Of a stretch of DNA of 64,000 bases, positions 44,075 to 55,977 are shown piece after piece. The notes under the pieces were generated by a model. The model worked only from the letters and a program-made list of their open reading frames with translations. It was not told the origin of the DNA and did no database searches. Source of the stretch: Thalassia testudinum (taxonomy: Eukaryota > Streptophyta > Magnoliopsida > Alismatales > Hydrocharitaceae). The number at the start of each line of letters is the position of its first letter. The stretch's first letter is position 1. The translations under genes were made by a program, and so were the position numbers. The stretch spans positions 43,028,001 through 43,092,000 of the forward strand of contig JAZHRO010000039.1 in the NCBI GenBank assembly GCA_037157565.1. The letters run 5' to 3'.

Positions 44075-47000
44075 TGTTAAGACCCGTGCTGTTAGAGCCC
44101 TTTAAGACGTCTGAACCTTGGGTCAGACATCTTGTCAAACGTCTGGACACCTTCCCAGACATCTGGAAATCGAAAATTTTTGTATACGTCCTCGCGTCTG
44201 CACGCGTGCTGCGCGCAGACAGTACGTGACCCTCGTTTTCTTCTCCTTCTCTCTCCTCTCGCCGACGCAAACCCTAACCCCACACCTTATTTAAACCCCC
44301 TCCTCTCCCTCGTTCACCCCACATCTAGCCACCCTTCTCCTTCCTCCAGCGAGAGCAGCGAGCGTGAGCGGCGTGGGAGGAGAGGAGCAGCGAGGGGAAG
44401 AGAGGAGAGTGTAGCGACCCGATTCCTGAGTCCCTACGAGACACGAGAATTGGACCGACTCGACTAATCCCAAGACCTAGTCGTCTAACGAGGAAGTAAC
44501 CAAAAGAGCATAAAATAAACCACATTCAGCATGAATATAACTAGCAGTAACAAAATATAGTAGTAAGAAAAGGAACTACTACAGTATACACCACCACAGC
44601 AGTAGAGCAACAAATATGTACATAACATGAAACTTACAATAAAGAAGTATAGGGAGTAACAAGGAAACTACTCACTACAGTGGAAGAAAGGTACAAAAAG
44701 AACTGCGGGTAACTCTACTGGACCCTACTAGGCCCAGCATCCACTGCAGCTGCTGACCCTGGCTGCTCAACACCTGGTCCTGAACACCGAGTGTAACACG
44801 TCAGCAAAATGCTCAGTAGAGTGGCAACTAAAAGCTAAAGAAGCAGTAGAGAGTGCAGCAGCTGTTATATTTTTACTTTCTTTATTTACATCTTTCTGTT
44901 ATTTCACGATTGATTTATTTCTCAGATCCTTCACTTGATCTCGGATGTTCCTCGTGGGAACGATCTTGATTGCAGTCTTTTCCGAAAAGTAGAAGTAACA
45001 CGTGGTGCTCTCCTGGCCGGGAGAGTCCCCCGTGGTGGTCCTACCCTCAGTCAACCACCCCAAGGTCGCTGACAGACGTAACGGTGACTACGGCATGTGC
45101 GATAAGCGCACGGGTAGCTATCCCGCACTGGCATGCGGTTAGTCGTTTCCGTTAACGGGTGCGCTCAAAACACAGCACGGAACCAGTATAGGGCAGAGCC
45201 CTCTCAGTAACAGGGGTCCAACCCCTCCACAGTCTGCGCACCCTCGCCTGACTACCCTGGTTGCCCAGTGGGCCTAACAAGTCGGTGTAGGAGGCTAGCA
45301 GAACCCCGGGGCCTGTGGGGTAGCTAGTGCTCTCCCTACACTAGTAGCTCTCCTCGGTACTGCGTACGCGAGGGCCAGCAAGTCGGTGTACAGTGGCCAA
45401 ACCCACCCCGGCCTCAACCTGAGGGCGGCAAGCTCCCCTCTACACTAAGAGGTAATGTGTGCTCTCTTTGGTACCACGTACCCGAGAGACAACACACTTC
45501 CACGTTTCACTTTTTCAGTTCCCTTCTATTCTCTTTTTCAGGAGTTCTACTCCTAATTCCCCGTAGGGTTCGTGTTCTTTTTGTTTGGCCATTGTAGGTT
45601 TCACTGTTCCAGTTTTACGTTCATACAACCCATCTTCTCAATCACACTTATTCATTCATAACGTGCAGCTATTAATTTACAGGCAGCTATTATTTCCTTT
45701 CCACTGTTCTAAGACTACAATATTTATATATTCCACTAGTTTTCCAGTCCTACGATTCATGCCGCACCCTAGGCTCTATCATTCAATCTAATTTTCCAGC
45801 CCTAAGATTCATGCAATACCCTAGGATCTATCATTCAATCTAGTTTCTCAGTCCTAGGGTTCATGAAATGCCCTAGACTCTATTAACTGTTCCATAATTG
45901 TAACAATTTATGCTAAATAATTTAAAAGCCACTCTACCAACGAAAACGGGAGTACTGGGGGCGTGTTTGGAAATCCCGCACGCCTCCGCAACCCCCAAGA
46001 CTGCAACGGAACGGGGTCCTAACACAAGGATCAAACACAAGGAGTTTCTTAGAACGGTATACAATTATTGTAAACGGGTAAAGGATTTTATTCTGGAAAG
46101 AACGCAACGCAAAACGCGGAAAACGGACTCCGAACGGGCCCTAAATGGGTCAAAAACGACGAAATTGTCCAAAATCAAACGTCTGGAACCTCTTCCAGAC
46201 GTCTTAAAAGGTGGGTCAAATCGTACCTTAATTCTACGTAGTCCTTTAGACGTCCAGAAGCCCGCTGGGACGTCTGGTTTGGTTCCCAGACGTCCGATTG
46301 TCACCTCGGACGTCTGGAAGTCCTCTCCGTCGCCTGGCACTGCAGCCAGACGTCTGATTTACGTGGGATGGCGAGCTCTCGCGCCCTCCCGAGTGCAACC
46401 TGCGCACACACACTCCTGCTCTCAGCACGACGAAGCGTAGACGAAGTCGCGGCGGACGGCTGCATGGCCGTACACGCGAAAAAGGAAGAAGATAGAAATA
46501 TCTTACCTGTCAGACGTCTAGACAGTCCTCCAGATGTCTTCACCGTCGTCTGGTCGTAAGCCCTGACATTTGATTCTGGAAAATTTTCCAGAACCAGAGC
46601 CCGACTCGCTCTCTGCCTACGACGCACGGCCGTGCCGCGCCCCGTCCGCCTGCTGCCCGAGCTGCAGCAGCCCCTCCACAACACCCCACGCCCGTTGCTC
46701 CCCCGCCGGCCGGCTCTAGCTGCCCTGGCAAGCTCGAACCCTCGCGGTCGAGCTTCCCCTTCCGCTCGCAACCCTCCTTCCTGCACACTCGCCGCGGCCG
46801 CTGCTGCCGCTGCTCACTCGCTCGCGTTCTCGCACTGGCAGGGAGAAGGAGAAGGGGAAGGCGGAGGAGATGTGGGTGAGGGAGAGGGCGAGGGTGTTCT
46901 CATAAGGCCGCACGGGGAGAGAGAGAAGAGAGCGGCGCGTCTGCAGGAAGAGAGAGAAGAAAAGTGGAACGAGAGCGGCAGGTGCAGTCTACGCGCGCAG

Positions 47001-49569
47001 GCGCACAGACGCAACCCCGTACACCGCAAAAATTTATTACCATACGTTTGGAAAGGGTTCCAGATGTCTGGACAGAAGTATGGGCCACTTCCCAGACGTC
47101 TTAGAAACCCGTCTGATGCCACGTTCGTAACAGAGAGCAAGCGCGCGAGCTCGCCTGAGGGCTCACGGCAGGTCGGTGCGTGCGCGAAGCGGAGAGGTGC
47201 GTCGGGGAGGTCCTCCCCGACACTTCTACAGCCGGAGCAGCAGGGGAGTGGGCACGGCGCGGCCACGCGCGGTGCAAGAAGGAGAAGGCAGGTTCTGATT
47301 CTAGGTTTTTTCCCAGAATCAGACGTCTGGATTGACGTCCAGACGATGTAGACGTCTGGAGGAGGTTCCAGACGACTGAGAGGTAAGCTTCGCGACGTAC
47401 ACCTTCTTTGCGGATACGGCCATGCAGGCCGTTCCGCTGAGGCGTTGTTTCGTGCCATACTGAGAGGATTTTTCATTGATGCGTGCAGGATTCGCTTCGG
47501 GAAGGCGCGGGACAAGCCCTCCCACGCAGTTTAGACGTCTGGGCGAGGCACCAGACGACAGGAAGCGTTTCCAGATGTCCGAAGAGGTTGTCGGACATTT
47601 GGAACTGGGTCCAGATGGTCCAGCGGAGTTCCTGGACGTCTGAAGAGTGGCGCAGGAATTGAGGTACGACTCTAGACTCTTTTAAGACATCCGAAAGGTG
47701 TTTTAGACGTCTGATTTGAGTCAGAATTTCTGTTTTTGGCCCGTTTAGGGTTCGTTTGAGGTCCGATTTTCGCAATTAAGATACTGTTTCCCGTATAAAT
47801 TCCTCTACTTGTTGGAATACTTTTATCCTGTTCTGAGTAGTCTCTTGTGATTGATCCTTGTGATAGGACCACGTTTTGTTGCGGGTTTGGGGTTTGCTAA
47901 GGCACGTGGACTTGCCGATCAAGCCCCCACTACTCCTGGGTTTACTGGTAGAGTGGCTTCCCCTAGTTTAATTACAAACCTGAATGCATATGTGGAATGA
48001 ATGTTAGATCCTAGGATATAGCATGAATCCTAGGGCTAGAAACACTGGAATATTTGTATGGAATGTATGGATTGCAGTCTTGGATGAGTAGATAGAATAA
48101 TAACAATTGTCTGTAAATGAATAACAACTGCCTGTGAAATGTAAAGTACTTGTGTTAGCAAACTGTTGCATGTAAATTCCTGTTGTTTACGTTAAATGTC
48201 ATAATATGAGTTGCATGTATATGAACTGGAAATGAAAGATTGAATGTTGGAAACACGAGCTACCTGCGAATAAACCTGGAATGTGAACAATAAAGTTACA
48301 TTTTAACATGGAAATAGAAATAATGAAACCTGGTATGGCTTGGCCTGAGAAACATGAGCATGAATCCTATGGGGAATTAGGAGTAGAGCTCCTGGAAATA
48401 AATGGAATGGAACTGGAAATGTGAATGGGGAAGTGAGCTGGCCCTTGAGTACGGAGTATCGAGGAGAGCGACTATCCCCCTGTTTAGTGTAGAGCGGAGC
48501 TAGCCGCCCTAGGGTTGGGACCCGTGGTTAGGATTGGCCACTTTGTACCGACTTTTTGTCCCTCGCGTACATAGTACCGGGGAGAGCTACTAGTGTAGGG
48601 AGAGAGCTAGCTACCCCACGGGGCCCGGGGTTCAGTTAGCTGCCTTACACTGACTTGTTAGGCCCACTGGGCAAACCAAGGTAGTCAGGCGAGGGTGCGC
48701 GGACTGTGGAGGGGCGAGACCCCTGTTTGGTTCTTAGGGGCTAGACCCCTGTTACTGAGAGGGTTATGCCCTACACTGGTTCCGTGCTGTGCTTTGGGCA
48801 CACCCGTTAACGGAAACGACTGACCGCGTGCCAGTGCGGGGTAGCTACCTGTGCGTTTATTGTGCGTGCCGTAGTCACCATTACGTCTGTCAGTGACCTT
48901 GGGGTGGTTGACTGAGTGTATAACCACCACGGGGGACTCTCCCGGTCAGGAGAGCACCACAGGAGAGCACCACGTGCTACTTCTACTTTACGGAAAAGAC
49001 TGCAATCAAGATCGTTCCCACGAGGAACATTCGAGATCAAGAAAGAGACCTGATAAGTAAACCAAGTTGTGAAAGAAAGAATAATTAGTTAAAGAAAGAA
49101 AGAAATTGATTAAAACAGCTACCTGTCCACCTTTACTGTTTTAGTTAATTGGTTGCCACTCTACTCAGCATTCGCTGATTTCGTGTACTTATAACCCTTT
49201 TCAGGTCCAGGTGTTGAGCAGCCAGAGGCTACGACTGCAGAGGGTGCTGTGCCCAGTAGAGCCCAGTAGTTGTAGCTTTTTGTTATACTCCATTTCTTAT
49301 TGTAGTGAGTAGTTTATTACACTTCTGTACTCTTTCATTGTGAACTTTATATTCCTGTACTCGTTTACTTTCCTACTGTTGTGGTGGTGTGTACTGCAGT
49401 AGTTTTACTTCTTTACTACTGTACTTTTGTTACTGTTAGTTGCTTGCATGATGAATGTAGTTTATTTTGCTGCTTTTTGGTTACTTTCTCGTTGGATGAC
49501 TGGGTCTTGGGATCAGTCGAGTCGGTTCGGTCTCGTGTCCTGTAGGGATTCGGGAACCGGGTCATAACA
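44075..49569 (+). mobile_element. T2: Tekay-type solo LTR, interrupted by T3
   Basis: Parts 44075-44409 and 47138-49569 (one GAGAG copy belongs to the T3 duplication) make an LTR of about 2.77 kb. It starts TGTTAAGACCCGTGC and ends GGGTCATAACA. Perfect ATTGA duplications flank it (44070-44074 and 49570-49574). It shows the family's order: AGACGTCT cluster, GTAAG...GCAG segment, ATCCTAGG repeats, TAGCTAGCC duplication, the CTCTCC-GGAGAG hairpin at about 48937 and the ACTGCAATCAAG block at about 49000. Confidence 0.9.
44410..47132 (-). mobile_element. T3: Tekay-type solo LTR in reverse orientation, nested in T2
   Basis: On the + strand it starts TGTAGCGACCCGATTCC and ends ACGTTCGTAACA. Perfect GAGAG duplications flank it (44405-44409 and 47133-47137). 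Its 2723 bp read, on the minus strand, like the T4 LTR. AGACGTCT-type palindromes lie at about 46180-46560 and 47040-47120. No internal region, so solo. Confidence 0.92.
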
Positions 49570-50006
49570 ATTGATGATGTGGATGAGGAATCCAATACAG
49601 ACCGTGTTGTGAAGCCAATCCTAAGCTAGAGTTAAAAAGAAAAGAGAGAGAAAACTCTCTAAACAAATAAACCCTCTGTCTCTCTCTTACAAAACACACT
49701 GCAAACTGAACCAAGGCTAAAAATGTCTCAAGCACGGGTGCTTTAACCACGGAGTCCAATAAACCTTAGGGTAGTTCCTGTAGACCTTAAAACCTTTGCT
49801 GAGGACTAAAGCTAAAGTTAGATAGATCTGGATCTTGGTTGGTACTAGAGTACCTTTAGGCCTATGGTCGGCATTCTGACCTAATCAAAGAGACAAAGAG
49901 AAAGAAAAGCACTTATCAAAATTGATGAAAGGAATTCATGGTTTAGAACAAAGGTTAAAACCTTAATATTTTGCTAAGGGACTAGCAAAAGATAGGCATG
50001 AGGGTA
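49570..50006 (+). other. End of the Athila internal region with polypurine tract
   Basis: Non-coding. The purine-rich stretch just before the right LTR (about 49985-50004) is a candidate plus-strand primer. GA-rich AAAAGAGAGAG at about 49640 faces an AAACTCTC repeat. Confidence 0.5.
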
Positions 50007-52767
50007 TGATGAGAACCTCATCATGAACCCTAACTAGCACATTTTGACTTAATAAATTGAACAAAAGCTCCTACATAACCTAAGGGAAGGCCTAAATCAG
50101 GTAATTGTTAATCTGAGAATGAAACAATATACAAGGGGTAAAACTGTAATTTTACCATTGCAGTGCATTAGCGGGATTTCTAAGGGTCTAGACACAGCTC
50201 AAGTGGACTTAATAAGAGAAAAAGTGGGATGGTTTGGTCAAAAAAGGGTTATGACAAAATTTGGGAGTTAAGTGACATTCTGTAACCCTAAAACAAACCC
50301 ACTTTAATTCACGAAGTTTCAGGCAAGATAAAAATCAACTAAACCCTCTAAAATTCATGGAAAAATATCCTCTAGGGTTTAGAACCTTCAATTTGGCCCT
50401 TGGAACCTGTTTTGACCTAGATTGAGGATCATACCCAATTTTTGACCTAATTTGAGTTTTTGTGCAAAATATCCAGTCCAACATGGTCAAACCTAAAATC
50501 CAACTTTGCCATTGGATTCCTTAGGTCCAAATTAGGTTGATACAAAAATTTGGACCTAAGGAAAGGTCGTCTGGACCCACTTTGCTATTTAGTCCTCAAA
50601 ATTACTTTCAAACCCTCAACTTTTTGAAACTCTTACAAATACCCCCTATCTTTCCCATCGTTTTCTTCAATCTGGTCCTTCTGCCACCCATTGCGCAGGC
50701 CATACCTCCGGCGACTTTGCGCGGAGGATGGCGCCACGCATGCATGGGGAGCCGGCCCCAGATTTGAAAGGGGAGCTCCCTGCGAAGCCCCCTACCGCAT
50801 GGGCTGGTCCCCATGTCCTGAGGTTCACCATACCTCTCGTGCGAACGTGTGAGAGGTATGGGTCTCCGTCTGCCATGTCTCCGGCGGGGTTTTTCTCGCT
50901 GTTTTCACGTGCCTCGCCTCTGGCCGACACCTATTTAAGGACTGGCACACTCAGCCGCATCCTTCAAGCTCCATTTGGCCCGAGAATCCCCTCCAATTCC
51001 TCTCCTCCCAACTCCGGCCATTCGCCCAAAGCTTTCGATGACACTCCCTCTCCTCTCTTGTCGCCCTACCACCATACCAGTGGCAGGGTTACCTCTGCCG
51101 TCTTCTGCCGCGCCGCATCGTACCAGCGGGCGCCCTCCAGCCCCTCTTCCTCGTCACCGTCCTCTCCCCTTGGAACCTTCGTCTCCGGAGACAGCAGCAC
51201 CGACCGCTCGCCACCTTTGCATCTCCTCCTTCACTCTGGACTCACAGCTAAGTCCCTCTCATCCTCCTCTTTATTTTCCCTCTGCCAATTTGCTATTTCA
51301 ACCCCTTGACAACCGCAGACCACCACCATCTCCTCCACCTCCGATAGATCACCGGCGAGGTGTCTCCGTCACCTCCCCACACCCATCAACCTTGCCAGAC
51401 CCCTCAGAAGCATCACCTCCACCCACTGATCATCTTGCGACCCTTCATTTACCGTGACAACCATTGAAACCTTCCCCCGAACACACCCACCAGCACGCAC
51501 ACAGTTTGACCTAGGCACTCACGGCCACTGTCACGCCACGCCACCACTCCCATCACGTTCGTCGTGCTTCGGTGATACTCCCTGAACGTCTTGACGTGGC
51601 CGAGAGGCCGTTTTACTAATTTCAGGTCTCCTGCCTCCACCGCCACTGACGCCGAGCTTGGAGCAAGCTTGCAAGAAGCTCCAAGCCCCTCCAGCTCCAG
51701 GAGACGCGCCCAGGTTGCGCAGAAGACTTCCGCGCACAACTCCAGGTCTTTAATTGGCAGCGAAGACCTCGGCTGGAGCGACTATTTCTCGCGCTTGCTG
51801 CTGCCAGGCGCGCGACAAGGAGGTGGGAACTTTAGTCCCACCTCGGGTGTTTATGAGCGCCTCGCGACGCATAAATTGAAAAAGTGACTCAGGCTTATCG
51901 CCTCAGTCACATGGGGTGAGGTCCCTCTCACCCACTCACCCGGCCTCGTTCGCGACCACCCCCTGCGGACCTGGCCCAACCTGTTTACCTAAACCTAGCA
52001 CACCTCGCCCACCACCGCATGTCGGTTGGCTTGGTCCCAGGTGTGTTACCTGACCCGTACACCCGAACAGGCTCTGGGAGAGCGAACCCTAGAGTGTAAC
52101 AGAGAGAGAGAGAGATGCGGGGAGGGTAGGGGTTAGGTTTTGCTTAACTGGGTACATGTGCAGGGAAGAGGAAGCAGAAGAAAAGAAGAGCAGCAAATGA
52201 AGCAAGGAAGGAGCGGCCGAGGACTTAGCCGCACCAAGGAGCTGAAGCAGGAGAAGAGGAAGAGGAGAAGCAAACTGAAGAAGGAGACGCAGCTCAAGAA
52301 AGAAGAAGAAGGAGCCAAGAAGACCAAGTAGGAAAAGCTGAAGAAGAAGAAGAGAGGAAAGGAAGAAAAAGAAGAAAGAGCAGGAGCTGAAGCAGAAGAA
52401 GAGGAAGAGCTGAAGCCAAAGGAGGGAGCTGCAGCCGAAGAGAAGAGAAGAAGGAAAAGCCGAGAAGAAGAGCAGCAGCAAACAAAGGAAAGAAGAAGAA
52501 CCCGTGCACTATAGCAAGTGACTACTTAAGGCGTCTGATTCCTAGAATCAGACGTCTAAAGACAGAAAGGAGAGAAAGAAGAACAAAGACGAAAGAGAGA
52601 AGAGAAGAAAAGAGGAAAAATTTTTTTATTTCCTCTCTCTAATTTGTAAAACAATGTATTATTGTAAATTATGATTTTCTATGCCTCTAAAATCAAGCTT
52701 GCTCCCTGATTCGACCTCGGAGAATTTTAATATTCGAGTAATAAAATCAAATTAGACTAGTCTCTCA
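50007..52767 (+). repeat. Athila 3' LTR
   Basis: 2761 bp, TGATGAGAAC...GTCTCTCA. It keeps a segment at about 50608-50899 missing from the left LTR. The segment is also present in the inverted solo LTR, so the left copy lost it. It contains one exact AGACGTCT at 52550-52557. The GAA-rich frame that is open in the left LTR is broken here by a TAG at 52329. Confidence 0.85.
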
Positions 52768-52903
52768 GTTATAATGCATGTGTGGATGTGGCATTATTTC
52801 CTGCTTTTGGTTATTTCTCGTTGGATGACTAGGTCTTGGGATTAGTCGAGGCATACCGATCTCGGGTCCTGTAGGGATCTAGGAACCTGGTCGTAACAGA
52901 GGG

Positions 52904-53147
52904 TAAGGGGGATGGTTGGTGGAGGGAGGACATGGCCATGTGGCGTTGGTGTGTGGGGGGGGGGGGGGGGGGGGGGGGGGTGAAGAGGGTTGTTGCGAGA
53001 GGGGTGTGTATTGAGGGAGGGGATGGAACATTGCATGGTGGGTTGCAAGGGTTGGTGGGGTGTGAGCAATGGGAGGAGGGGGGTGGTCCCATGGTGGTAG
53101 GTGGCCAGCAGGGTGTATGGGGGAAGGGGTGTGTGTGAGGGAGGGGA
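52904..53147. other. Pre-insertion flank between T1 and T4, G-rich, with poly-G tract
   Basis: GGTGG/GGAGG-rich DNA matching in style the sequence left of T1 (28300-28416) and right of T4 (63514-63560). This indicates that T1 and T4 landed in one G-rich host segment. A run of about 24 G lies at 52957-52980; its exact length is suspect in any assembly. Confidence 0.7.
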
Positions 53148-53717
53148 TGTTACGAACGCGCGGCTTCAGACGTCTTTTAAGACGTCTGGGAGGTGGCCCA
53201 GACGTTTGACCAGACGTTTGGAACCCCTTCCAGATGTCTGGGATTCGGTTTCGGCGGCATGCGCGGTTTCGTCTGCGCGCCTGTGCGCGCAGACCTGTAG
53301 ATGCTCTTTTTCCCTCTCCTCCGCAGGCGCTGCCGCCTTCTGTTCCGCTCTCTCTCTCCTCCCCGCGCGGCTTTAAAACGCCACGCCCTCTCCCTCACTC
53401 TCATCACCTCCGCCCCCTTCCTCTTCTCCTTCCAGCTGGTGCGCGAGTGAGCGGCGGCAGCCGTGGTGAGCGTGGGAGGAGGTGCTGCGCGAGGGAAGAG
53501 GCATCAGCCGTGAGGGCTCGAGCCTGCCAGGGCAGCGGGAGCCGGCCGGCGGGGGAGCAGCGAGCGCGGAGTGACTCGGGAGGCCTGCTGCAGCTCGAGC
53601 AGTAGGCGGACGAGACGCGGCACGGCCGAGCGTCGCGAGCGGAGGGCGAGTCGCGCCCTGGTTCTGGAAGTTTTTCCAGAATCAGACGTCTGGGCTTCCA
53701 ACCAGACGACGGGGAAG

Positions 53718-53792
53718 GTAAGTAAGTTATTTTCGTACCTTCTTTCTTTCCTACGACCGTCCATACTGAGAGAGAGAAATGGGTACGCGCAG
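53718..53792 (+). other. Intron-like GT-AG segment in the T4 LTR leader
   Basis: AAG|GTAAGTAAG at the left, TACTGAG at about 53764 as a possible branch site, and GTACGCGCAG| at the right: 75 nt. The 3' LTR has the same-length segment at 61433-61507. Counterparts occur in T1 (about 29056-29142), T2 (about 47383-47488) and T3 on the minus strand. Splicing itself is not shown by sequence. Confidence 0.4.
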
Positions 53793-54289
53793 GTTCTGAG
53801 ATTCGCATCCAACGCGAATCAGACGTCTGGCTGCAGTGCCAGACGACGGGAGCGACTTCCGGACGTCCGGGGTGACCATCGGACGTGTGGGAACTAGGCT
53901 AGACGCCCCCGCAGGCTTCTGGACGTCTGAGAGACCACGCAGAGCAAAGGTAACCTCTGATCCACTTTTTAAGACGTCTGGAAGAGGTTCCAGACGTCTG
54001 ATTTTGCACTGTTTCATCATTTTCGACCCGTTTAGGACCCGTTCGGAGTCCGTTTTCTGCGTTTCGAGTTGAGTGCTTTTCGGAATTAAATCCTCTACCC
54101 GTCTATAGTAGTTGTATACTATTTTGAGAAACTCCTTGTGTTTGATCCTTGTGATAGGATCCCGTTCCGTTACAGTCTCGGGGGTTGCGGAGGTACGTGG
54201 GATTCTCGACCACACCCCTAGTACACCTGTTGTAACCGGTAGAGTGGCTTTTAAGTTTATTAGTGTAATCTGTTAAATTATGGAACCAT

Positions 54290-54440
54290 AAATAGAACCT
54301 AGGACATTGCATGAATCCTAGGAATGAGAAATAGATTGAATGATAGATCCTATGCGTTGCATGAATCCTAGGGCTGGAAAACTAGATTGTATGATAGATC
54401 CTAGGATATGGCATGAATCCTAGGACGTGGAAAACTAGTG
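54290..54440 (+). repeat. Tandem ATCCTAGG repeat in T4 5' LTR
   Basis: About three units of roughly 50 bp of the form GATAGATCCTAGG...GCATGAATCCTAGG. Repeated at about 62000-62140 in the 3' LTR and, inverted, at about 45730-45880 in T3. Confidence 0.75.
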
Positions 54441-55796
54441 GAATATATGAATACTGCAGTCTTGGAAAAATGGAAAGGAACAAATAGCTACCTGTAAATT
54501 GGTTTAACAGCTGCCTGTTATGAATAAATGTGCATGATTGAGAATATGGGATGTATGAACGTGAAACTGGAAAGGTGAAACCTGAATGTGCTGAGTTAAA
54601 AGAGCTGGAACCCTACGGGGAATTAGGAGTAGAACTTCTGGAAAGTGAATGGAATAGAGTTGGGGAAGTGAGCTGGCCCTTGAGTACGGAGTACCAAGGA
54701 GAGCGACTGTCCCCCTGTTTAGTGCAGAGCGGAGCCAGCCGCCCCAGGGACCCGGGGTTAGGTCTGGCTACTTTGTACCGACTTGCTGGCCCTCGTGTAC
54801 GTAGTACCGAGGAGAGCTACTAATGTAGGGTGAGTACTAGCTACCCCACGGGCCCCGGGGTTCTGCTAGCTCACCTACACCGACTTGTTAGGCCCACTGG
54901 GCAAACCAGGGTAGTCAGGCGAGGGTGCGCGGACTGTGGAGGGGCAAGGCCCCTGTTTGGTTACTGTGGAGGGGTTGGACCCCTGTTACTGAGAGGGCTC
55001 TGCCCTGTACTGGTTCTGTGCTGTGCTTTGGGCGCACCCGTTAATGGAAACGACTGATCGCGTGCCAGTACGGGTTAGCTACCTGTGCGTTTATCGCGCG
55101 TACCGTAGTCACCGTTACATCTGTCCATGACCCTGGGCTGGTTGACTGAGAGTAGGATCACCACGGGGGACTCTCCCGGCCAGGAGAGCACCATGTGCTA
55201 CTTCTACTGTTCGGAAAAGACTGCAATCAAGATCGTTCCCATGAGGAACATTCGAGATCAAGTGAAGGATCTGAGAAATAGATAAATTGTGAGACAATAG
55301 AAAGACGTAAATAAAGAAAGTAACAGAACATAGCAGCTACTGTACACTCTATTGTTTCTTTTGTTTTAGTTGCCACTCTACTCAGCGTTTTGCTGACGTG
55401 TTACACTCGTTACCTTTCAGGACCAGGTGTTGAGCAGCTAGGGTCAGCGGCTGCAGAGGACGCTGGGCCGAGTAGGGTCCAGTAGAGTTACCACTGTTCT
55501 CTTGTACCTCTTTTTTTGTTCCACTGTAGTGAGTAGTTCTTGTTACCGCTGTACTTTTCTTTACCTGCTGTTCATATTATGTTATAAATGTTGTTCTACT
55601 GTTGTGGTGGTATATACTGTAGTGGTTTCTTTCCTTACTGCTGTATTTTGTTACTGCTAGTTATATTTCATGTTGAATGTGATTTATTTTACTGCTCTTT
55701 TGGTTACTTCCTCGTTGGACGACTAGGTCTTGGGATTAGTCGAGTCGGTCCGGTTCTCGTGTCTCGTAGGGACTCGGGAATCGGGTCGTTACAAGA

Positions 55797-55808
55797 TGGT
55801 ATCAGAGC
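55797..55808 (+). other. T4 primer-binding site (tRNA-Met type)
   Basis: TGGTATCAGAGC, three bases after the LTR end. Confidence 0.92.
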
Positions 55809-55977
55809 AAGGTCGTCCCGAGTAGTGAATCAACTGATTGGAAAATAACCAATTCACATGTCTATAACTAGAGTAGCCACCACAACATATCTTTTGACAT
55901 GAGCTCTTAGACGTTTCCGTTTGGTATCGTTCCGTAGTGACGTGTTCCGTTTTGTTTCGCGTCTCCTTATACGAGAT

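Larger units (their letters stand above)
30961..52767 (+). mobile_element. Athila-type Ty3/gypsy retrotransposon with nested solo LTRs
   Basis: Left LTR 30961-33443 and right LTR 50007-52767, both starting TGATGAGAAC and ending TCTCTCA. The Athila-type primer site TTGGTGCTGTTGCCAGGGAGC lies at 33451. Gag, protease, RT, RNase H and integrase of Athila type run from 37220 to 42760; a purine-rich stretch precedes the right LTR. Inserted into it are an inverted Athila-family solo LTR (34364-37124) and T2/T3 (44075-49569). The flanking pentamers CTTAG and GTTAT do not form a convincing duplication, although T1 clearly continues on both sides. Confidence 0.85.
28422..52898 (+). mobile_element. T1: Tekay-type solo LTR, split by a nested Athila element
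   Basis: The two parts, 28422-30960 and 52768-52898, together make one LTR of about 2670 bp. It begins TGAAATGACCTGG and ends GGTCGTAACA. Perfect GAGGG duplications flank it (28417-28421 and 52899-52903). Similarity to T2, T3 and T4 runs along its whole length: palindrome cluster, GA-rich leader, and the ACTGCAATCAAGATCGTTCC block at 30514. No primer site or polypurine tract adjoins it, so it is solo. A (GA)n tract lies at about 28699-28740. Confidence 0.85.
53148..55793 (+). repeat. T4 5' LTR
   Basis: 2646 bp, TGTTACGAACGCG...GGGTCGTTACA. Exact AGACGTCT copies at 53168, 53180, 53684 and 53821, with more nearby. Short GT-AG segment at 53718-53792. ATCCTAGG repeats at about 54290-54440, a duplicated TAGCNAGCC/TAGCTACC block at about 54730-54895 and a CTCTCC-GGAGAG hairpin at 55171-55188. 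Confidence 0.93.

Noticed and set aside
46632..47515. ORFs of 239 and 233 codons on opposite strands
   Set aside because: Both fall in the GC-rich part of Tekay LTRs spanning the T3/T2 junction, so they cannot be ancestral genes.
44970..49040. Recurrent 61-77-codon peptides with a shared C-terminus (for example 44970-45155, 49040-48807)
   Set aside because: They arise from the strongly conserved LTR block and occur antisense to the element; no evidence of translation.
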